From: Verrucomicrobiota bacterium
Lineage (GTDB): Bacteria; Verrucomicrobiota; Verrucomicrobiia; Opitutales; Seribacteraceae
Assembly: GCA_014382645.1 (NCBI GenBank)
Contig: JACNJI010000285.1
Span: 1 to 28,968 of the forward strand
Direction of reading: 5' to 3'
DNA length: 28,968 bases
Shown here: positions 23,823 to 28,968 of the stretch, in pieces
How positions within the stretch are numbered: the stretch's first letter is position 1
Layout: each line of letters begins with the position of its first letter
Notes under the pieces: generated by a model
What the model was told of the DNA's origin: nothing
Database searches by the model: none
What the model saw: the letters and a program-made list of their open reading frames with translations, nothing else
Made by a program: the position numbers and the translations under genes

Positions 23823-25046
23823 ATGAAAACCATAGCCTTACTTTCTCTGCTGTCGCTCACTGCGGCTACCGTCGTCGCCGACAATTGGCATCAGTTCAGA
23901 GGTCCATCCGGAATGGGCTTGACCGAGGGAGTAGTGCCCACTCGCTGGAGCAAGAATTCCATTTCATGGAAGGTGACGCTCCCGGGAGAAGGTCAATCCT
24001 CCGTCGTTAACTGGGGAGCGAAGCTATTCGTTACCACCGCCTCAAAGGAGGGCGGCATGCGAACCTTACTTTGCCTCGACAAAGACTCGGGAAAGACCAT
24101 CTGGCGACGAGAGGTCGAAAGCGACCGCAAGGAATCCCAGCACAAGATGAACAGTTGGGCTACCCCAAGCGCAGCAACGGACGGCACTCGAGTCGTCGCC
24201 TTCTTCGGTCCGGCAGGCATTCACTGCTACGACATGGAGGGCGAAAAGCTTTGGTCGAAGGACTTGGGACAATTCCCCGGGGACTGGGGCGTCGCCGCAT
24301 CACCGGTAATCCTTGGCGATCAAGTCATACAAAATTGCGATGCCATTGGCCCCTCACGCCTAGTCTCCCTAGACAAGGCAACGGGGAACATAATCTGGGA
24401 AACAAAACGTGAAGACAAACCACGCGGAGGTTGGAGTACACCCGTATTCATTGAAACAAAGGGCCCACCTCAGCTCGTCCTGAACGGTGAATTCGGGGCA
24501 AAGGGTTACGACCCCGCCAAGGGCAAGGAAATCTGGTTTTGCAAATCCTTTAATGGCCGAGGTGCTCCCGTCCCCTTTCATGCCAAGGGCCTGATCTACG
24601 TCGTAAACGGAAAGCCTGGCGATCTCTATGTAGTGGACCCGAATGGTTCCGGCGACATCACAAAAACCAACATGGCATGGCATGCAAAGCGGAGCGGAGG
24701 ACGAGACCTGCCATCCCCTGCCGTCATAGGCGACTTCGTACTCGTCACGGCCATGGGAGGAGTCACTACTTGCTATGACGCGAAAACGGGCAAGACCCAT
24801 TGGGTCGATCGACTGGAAGGTGCCTTTTCGGGGTCTCCTCTCATCTCCAACGGGCTTTACTATATTCAAAACGAAGCCGGCGTAGCCTATGTAGTTAGGC
24901 CAAACCAGAAGGCACTTGAAATCGTATCACGAAACGATGTGGGGGCTTCAAAAGACGAAATTTTTCGAGCCACACTGTCACCTATCGATGGAAAAGTTTA
25001 CACTCGCTCACAAGCTACTTTATATTGCCTCAAAGGGGAAAACTAG
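23823..25046 (+). CDS. Secreted PQQ-type beta-propeller protein, second copy
   Basis: This 407-residue exported protein has a signal peptide ending near TVVADN at about residue 20, then WHQFRGPSGMGL at the start of the propeller. Blade motifs include DKDSGKTIW, DKATGNIIW, DPAKGKEIW and DAKTGKTHW. It shares layout and the SGSPLISNGLYYIQNEAG-like final blades with the protein at 12530-13870. It probably acts as an extracytoplasmic redox or binding propeller, and PQQ binding is unproven. It lies between a DUF1080 gene and a DUF1501 gene on the same strand, so the three are likely co-transcribed. Confidence 0.87.
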   Translation: MKTIALLSLLSLTAATVVADNWHQFRGPSGMGLTEGVVPTRWSKNSISWKVTLPGEGQSSVVNWGAKLFVTTASKEGGMRTLLCLDKDSGKTIWRREVESDRKESQHKMNSWATPSAATDGTRVVAFFGPAGIHCYDMEGEKLWSKDLGQFPGDWGVAASPVILGDQVIQNCDAIGPSRLVSLDKATGNIIWETKREDKPRGGWSTPVFIETKGPPQLVLNGEFGAKGYDPAKGKEIWFCKSFNGRGAPVPFHAKGLIYVVNGKPGDLYVVDPNGSGDITKTNMAWHAKRSGGRDLPSPAVIGDFVLVTAMGGVTTCYDAKTGKTHWVDRLEGAFSGSPLISNGLYYIQNEAGVAYVVRPNQKALEIVSRNDVGASKDEIFRATLSPIDGKVYTRSQATLYCLKGEN

Positions 25047-25152
25047 AGGAATCCCCGCTTGAGAAAAGGGCGAGGTTTCTTCCTTTTCGCCTCGCACCGC
25101 AATGCCTCGGCGCGTAATTTTCAATAGAGGAAACCGTGAAGAGATAAATACG

Positions 25153-26610
25153 ATGCTGACTGTCAATACTTCTCAGTTTGGAAATCGTGACTGCGAAGGC
25201 ACTTCAAGACGCGACTTCCTTCGCGTAGGAAGTCTTGGGCTCGGTGCAATGTCACTGCCGGACTTGCTCGCAAGCAAGGCATACGCCACTCGAGCTAAAG
25301 CGGACCACGTACGAGACAAGGCGGTGGTTATGCTATATTTGTCCGGTGGGGCCAGTCACATCGAGACCTTCAACCCGAACATGGAAGCACCTTCGCCCTA
25401 CAACAGCATGACGGGGGAAGTAAAGACCTCCCTATCAGGCGTCACCTTCGGGGGCACTTTCCCATCTCTCGCCAAGTGGGCCCACAAAATGGCCATCGTA
25501 CGATCCTTCACTCATCCGATCGGCGGACACGAACAAGCTCATGTCCATGTTTTATCGGGTGGAACCGACCCCAAGGGTCAAGCGATGGAGGGACGCAGCA
25601 TCGGTTCGCTTTACGCCCGCATTCGCGGAGCCAACCACCCAAAGACCGGATTCCCCTCCTATGCTCTTCTCACACATCCGGAGAAGGACGGCCAATATCG
25701 GAAGGAACTGGGGCGTGTCGTGAAAGGATCATGGCCGGGGGACCTCGGCTCTTCTTACGCTCCCTTCATCCGTCAAGACGAGGTGTCCGGCAACGGCAAG
25801 AATACGAACAAATCCTCCTCGCCGGGCAAAGGCTCCGTGGCAGCCGACATGCAACTAAACCTATCGCGCGAAAGACTGGAAAACAGGAAAGCTCTCCTGT
25901 CATCGATCGATAGTTTACGCCGCGAAGCAGATGCATCCGGAGCATTGGCGGCCACCGACGAATACGAGCAACGGGCCCTCGAGCTAATCCTTGGTTCCGC
26001 ATCCGAAACCTTCGATCTCACCAAAGAAAACCCCAAGGTTCTGGAGGCCTACGACACCTCCGACATGAAGATCGGGCACAAGATATTTCGCAAATCCACC
26101 CTCGGTCACCAAATGTTGTTGGCTCGACGCATGGTGGAGTCAGGGGCCGGTTTCGTGACCGTTCACAGCGCTGGCTGGGACATGCATGCCGACGGCAACA
26201 ATCCCGGTATGGTAAAAGGCATGAACATGTTGGGCTGGACCGTTGACAAGGCGATTTCCGCTTTTCTCCAAGACCTCGAAGACCGCGGCTTGTCCGACAA
26301 GGTTCTTCTTGTCCTGACGGGCGACTTTGGACGCACTCCCACCATCAACAAGAAAGGTGGACGCGACCACTGGGCGAAGTTGGGCACCCTTGCATTTGCG
26401 GGAGGCGGTCTGCCCATGGGGCAAGTCATCGGCAAGGCCGACCGGCGGAACGGCGAACCCGACGACAATCCCATTAGTCCCAACATGATGATGGGCACCA
26501 TCCTCCACACCCTCTTCGATTTCGGTAAACTGCGCATCGCTCAGGGCATCCCAACTGAAATCGTAAAGCGAGTGGAGGACGCTCACCCGATTCCGGAATT
26601 GGCCGTCTAA
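25153..26610 (+). CDS. DUF1501 protein, Tat-exported, third copy
   Basis: This 485-residue DUF1501 protein is called from the ATG at 25153. It gives MLTVNTSQFG followed by a Tat signal (TSRRDFLRVGSLGLG, Arg19-Arg20), matching the start of the paralogue at 19398. An upstream ATG at 25102 would add 17 residues. Family patterns are YLSGGASHIETFNPN, HSAGWDMHAD, LTGDFGRTPTIN and GGRDHWAKLG. The Asp and His residues in the last three are likely metal ligands. It follows the PQQ-propeller gene on the same strand, with no DUF1549/DUF1553 gene nearby. Directly after its stop, in the same frame, comes a fossil of another DUF1501 C-terminus. Confidence 0.92.
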   Translation: MLTVNTSQFGNRDCEGTSRRDFLRVGSLGLGAMSLPDLLASKAYATRAKADHVRDKAVVMLYLSGGASHIETFNPNMEAPSPYNSMTGEVKTSLSGVTFGGTFPSLAKWAHKMAIVRSFTHPIGGHEQAHVHVLSGGTDPKGQAMEGRSIGSLYARIRGANHPKTGFPSYALLTHPEKDGQYRKELGRVVKGSWPGDLGSSYAPFIRQDEVSGNGKNTNKSSSPGKGSVAADMQLNLSRERLENRKALLSSIDSLRREADASGALAATDEYEQRALELILGSASETFDLTKENPKVLEAYDTSDMKIGHKIFRKSTLGHQMLLARRMVESGAGFVTVHSAGWDMHADGNNPGMVKGMNMLGWTVDKAISAFLQDLEDRGLSDKVLLVLTGDFGRTPTINKKGGRDHWAKLGTLAFAGGGLPMGQVIGKADRRNGEPDDNPISPNMMMGTILHTLFDFGKLRIAQGIPTEIVKRVEDAHPIPELAV

Positions 26611-26778
26611 GCTTCACGGAAGCAAGTACGCAACCGTGAAAACCCTTACCCCAGTTGTCCTTATCCATACTCCGATCTTCTCGGTCTCAACCACAAACAC
26701 CTCACCTATCGTCACCAAGGGCGCGACTATCGTATCACCGAAGTGCATGGACGCATCGTCCGTAAAATCTTGGCATGA
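26611..26778 (+). pseudogene. Fossil C-terminus of a DUF1501 gene
   Basis: The frame directly after the stop of the preceding gene is open for 55 codons to a TGA at 26776. It encodes [20 protein letters not shown], then [17 protein letters not shown]. This is the typical C-terminal end of DUF1501 proteins of the type paired with DUF1549/DUF1553, and it aligns with the end of the 17704-19206 protein (HQIGLNPHRFSFPYQGLD...IKGILS). The preceding DUF1501 protein already has a complete, different C-terminus, so this is not its extension. No start or body of the fossil gene remains. It is probably left over from a deletion or recombination between DUF1501 genes. Confidence 0.7.
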
Positions 26779-26834
26779 CTTCGGGCAAACTATCCTTTTA
26801 GCCTCACCCCCAACCGACTCCGTCCGCATCCATT

Positions 26835-27956
26835 ATGAAACGAACGCTCCTCCATGCCCTCTTCCTGTTGGCTCTTTCTGCCGCATACACTTTCGCCAAG
26901 CCGCCGCAAGTCCTTAGCAAAACGACCCAAGGGAACCCGAACCTCAAAGCCATCGACGTGATCAGTTTCGCTCCCCAAGGGGTGCTCCTGATCGGCGATG
27001 GACAAGGTGCCCAAATCGTGGCCGTTCGGACGGGCGACCTTGCGCCCGCCAAATCATTAACGAAGGCCATCCCGTCCATAGACGCGAAACTTGCAGGCGT
27101 AATCGGAGCCAAAGCCGACGGCATAGAGATCCTCGACCTCGCGGTGAACCCCGCATCGGGCAAAGCCTACTTCGCCATCCGCAAGCAAGACGACAAGAGC
27201 CACCTAATCCTGACCGTCGACGGCAAAGGAAAGATCTCAGAGTTCTCCTTGGACAAAGTGGAATTCGCCCGCATCAGCTTGGCTGGTGGAAAGAACAGCA
27301 TCAGCCGAGTAACCGACGTGGCTTGGGCCGACACTCAACTGATCGCGGCCGGTCGCAGCGCCGACCAGTTCGCCTCCAAGATATTCGCCATCGAAACCCC
27401 TTTGGCCCATGACGCCAAAGGAAATGTCTACAGTGCCGAAACTTATCACGTCCAACATCGACGATGGGAAACGAAAGCTCCCATGAGCGTGCTCGTCCCC
27501 TACCGTGAAAACGACCGCCAATACGTGATCGGGGCATTCAGTTGCACCCCCGTGGTCAAATATCCCCTAGACGCTCTGAAAGCCGACGCCATGGTAAAAG
27601 GCTCCAGTGTGTTGGAACTAGGATCCGGTAATCGACCGCTGGACATGTTCATCTACGAGAAAAACGGAAAGCCTTATGTTCTGACCAATACTTTTCGCTT
27701 TCACCACAAGCGAAAGGCCTTTGGACCCAGCCCCTATTGGACGGTCAAGTTCGAGCAAGGCATCCTGGCCGAGAAAGAAAAGGTCAACGAGAAGGCGCTT
27801 CTCCGCCTCAAGGGCGACGATCCCGCGACCGACCGTGTACAAATGGTCGAAGCCTTCCATGGTGTACGGCAAATGGACAAACTGGGCGTCGACCATGCCC
27901 TCGTCCTCAAGGAGGAAAAGAACGGCCTGACGCTGACGGCTCTCGCCCTGCCCTGA
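26835..27956 (+). CDS. Secreted propeller-like protein of unknown function
   Basis: This 373-residue exported protein has a signal peptide MKRTLLHALFLLALSAAYTF cut before KPPQVL. The body has repeated short strands with patterns such as DVISFAPQGVLLIGDGQGAQ, ILDLAVNPASGKAYFAIRK and RVTDVAWADTQLIAAGRS, which resemble propeller blades. I cannot assign a family or reaction, and no haem, metal or catalytic motif stands out. Its position after the DUF1501 fossil and 19 bp before an Ig-like secreted protein on the same strand suggests that it belongs to the same exported gene set. It may bind or display rather than catalyse. Confidence 0.75.
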   Translation: MKRTLLHALFLLALSAAYTFAKPPQVLSKTTQGNPNLKAIDVISFAPQGVLLIGDGQGAQIVAVRTGDLAPAKSLTKAIPSIDAKLAGVIGAKADGIEILDLAVNPASGKAYFAIRKQDDKSHLILTVDGKGKISEFSLDKVEFARISLAGGKNSISRVTDVAWADTQLIAAGRSADQFASKIFAIETPLAHDAKGNVYSAETYHVQHRRWETKAPMSVLVPYRENDRQYVIGAFSCTPVVKYPLDALKADAMVKGSSVLELGSGNRPLDMFIYEKNGKPYVLTNTFRFHHKRKAFGPSPYWTVKFEQGILAEKEKVNEKALLRLKGDDPATDRVQMVEAFHGVRQMDKLGVDHALVLKEEKNGLTLTALALP

Positions 27957-27975
27957 CCCTTAAAAGGTCAATTTC

Positions 27976-28968
27976 GTGCTGCGCCTCGCCTTGTTGCTGA
28001 CCGCCGCCTCGTTGGCGGCGAAACAGCCTCCGCCAAGCCTCGAAATCCGTCCGCTGGCAGATGATCCTACCCAGGTCGAAGTGGTGGCGCAGGGCAAGAA
28101 AGGTCGGCTCAGCTTGGTCTTGCTCGACGAGGAAGGACGTGAGGGTCCCTCCATTCTCGGGAACGTTCGGCAACGGGGTGAACGCATGGCGTTCATCCCG
28201 AAGTACGGCTTGGGTCGAGGTCTCCGTTATCGAGCCACGCTGATAGGCCCGAACGGCTCACGGGACACCGCCACCTACAGCGTGCCCAATCTTCTCGGAA
28301 GTGAACCTGCAGTCGTGAAGCAAGTCTATCCCAGCGCCTCCACTCTTCCTGCCAACAACCTAAAATTCTATCTTCATTTCTCCAAGCCCATGCGGGAAGG
28401 AAAAGCCATCTTCGATCAAATACAAATCCTCGACATGGACAACGGTAACGAGCCGATTCCTCACCCGTGGCGCCGCGTCGAGCTATGGTCCCACGACGCC
28501 ACCCGCCTTACCCTTTGGATCCACCCGGGTCGCATCAAGCAGGAGGTGAATCTCCGCGAGGACGAAGGGCCCGTGTTGCACCCAAATCATCGTTATGTCC
28601 TGCTGGTCTCGCGGAAAGTACGAAACGCCGAAGGTCAACCGTTGGATCACTCGTACCGAAAGGAGTTCGTCACCAGCAACCCGGACCGCGAACGTCCCCT
28701 GCCATCAAAATGGCGAATCAGCAATCCCGGAGCCGGCACGCTTGAACCACTACGCATTCGCTTCCCCGAATCCTTGGATCACTCCCTGCTCCACCGGATG
28801 CTGACGATCCTCGACGACCAAGCCAAACCAGTTGCAGGTGAGCTTCTAATAGGCCCCAGCGAAACAAGTTGGTCTTTCACGCCCAAGGAACCATGGCGCC
28901 CATCCCGTCATGTCTTGCGGGTTGATCACGAACTGGAGGATCTTGCAGGCAACACTCCCGCCCGTCTC
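27976..28968 (+). CDS. Secreted Ig-like domain protein, cut by window end
   Basis: A GTG at 27976 opens a frame that stays open to the last base (331 codons visible). AAAAGG lies 8 bases before it, one of the few fair ribosome sites in the window. The start gives a short signal peptide (MLRLALLLTAASLAA). The rest is beta-rich, with at least two repeats of a bacterial Ig-like pattern: VYPSASTLPANNLKFYLHFS then HRYVLLVSRKVRNAEGQPL, and later LRIRFPESLDHSLLHRM then LRVDHELEDLAGNTP. This resembles SbsA/Big_5-like Ig domains of surface proteins. It lies 19 bp downstream of the preceding gene and is probably in its operon. The full length and any C-terminal domain are unknown. Confidence 0.75.
   Translation, partial: MLRLALLLTAASLAAKQPPPSLEIRPLADDPTQVEVVAQGKKGRLSLVLLDEEGREGPSILGNVRQRGERMAFIPKYGLGRGLRYRATLIGPNGSRDTATYSVPNLLGSEPAVVKQVYPSASTLPANNLKFYLHFSKPMREGKAIFDQIQILDMDNGNEPIPHPWRRVELWSHDATRLTLWIHPGRIKQEVNLREDEGPVLHPNHRYVLLVSRKVRNAEGQPLDHSYRKEFVTSNPDRERPLPSKWRISNPGAGTLEPLRIRFPESLDHSLLHRMLTILDDQAKPVAGELLIGPSETSWSFTPKEPWRPSRHVLRVDHELEDLAGNTPARL

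Noticed and set aside
25063..25095. Interleaved complementary words (GAAAAGG/CCTTTTC and GCGAGG/CCTCGC) that could form an H-type pseudoknot
   Set aside because: The loops would be 0 and 1 base, too short to cross stems of 6-7 bp, and no U-run follows. The two stems are mutually exclusive at best.
26636..26917. 93-codon plus-strand frame between the third DUF1501 gene and the propeller-like gene
   Set aside because: It runs in a different frame from the DUF1501 fossil, which explains this DNA better. It also overlaps the signal peptide of the next gene.
1..28968. CRISPR arrays, tRNA or rRNA genes, insertion sequences
   Set aside because: No regularly spaced repeats, no cloverleaf or rRNA-like segments, and no transposase or paired terminal repeats were found by eye on either strand.

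Overview
The window carries gene families that are hallmarks of the Planctomycetota-Verrucomicrobiota (PVC) group: a PSCyt1/DUF1549/DUF1553 protein, three Tat-exported DUF1501 proteins, two DUF1080 (3-keto-disaccharide hydrolase fold) proteins, two PQQ-type beta-propeller proteins and a multihaem cytochrome c next to a sugar-dehydrogenase-like propeller. Base composition looks moderate, and most starts have no Shine-Dalgarno sequence. I favour Verrucomicrobiota over Planctomycetota, but the sequence alone does not settle it. No rRNA, tRNA, CRISPR array, transposase or phage gene was seen.

Layout. (1) 1-5346: the tail of an upstream gene, an MFS transporter, a secreted pentahaem cytochrome c, and a secreted propeller dehydrogenase that overlaps the cytochrome gene. 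This looks like a small uptake-and-oxidation cluster. (2) 5498-9748: a housekeeping/DNA block. rapA (RNA polymerase recycling ATPase) runs convergently, 6 bp apart, into an apparently orphan DNA C5-cytosine methyltransferase that carries a zinc-ribbon-like insert. (3) 9845-13870: a secreted DUF3500-DUF1080 fusion, about 1.1 kb of decayed or non-coding DNA, then a secreted PQQ-type propeller. (4) 13899-14648, minus strand: a broken PAS-AraC regulator, divergent from the next genes and surrounded by inverted and direct repeats. (5) 14764-20765: a PSCyt1-DUF1549-DUF1553 protein coupled to a DUF1501 protein, then a second DUF1501 gene with its own candidate promoter. (6) 20779-22895: a minus-strand secreted trypsin-like protease and a plus-strand exported metallophosphoesterase. 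(7) 23097-28968: a run of exported proteins (DUF1080, PQQ-type propeller, DUF1501, a fossil DUF1501 C-terminus, an unknown propeller-like protein, and an Ig-like protein cut by the window end).

How they may work together (inference): nearly all products outside block 2 have signal peptides or Tat signals, and several carry haem or propeller redox-type folds. The region reads as an envelope or periplasmic system for attacking complex glycans, with oxidation at sugar C3 followed by 3-keto-glycoside cleavage as one plausible chemistry. No sulfatase, glycoside hydrolase or SusC/D-type transporter is present to name a substrate. The broken regulator and the DUF1501 fossil show that this accessory region has been losing and rearranging genes.
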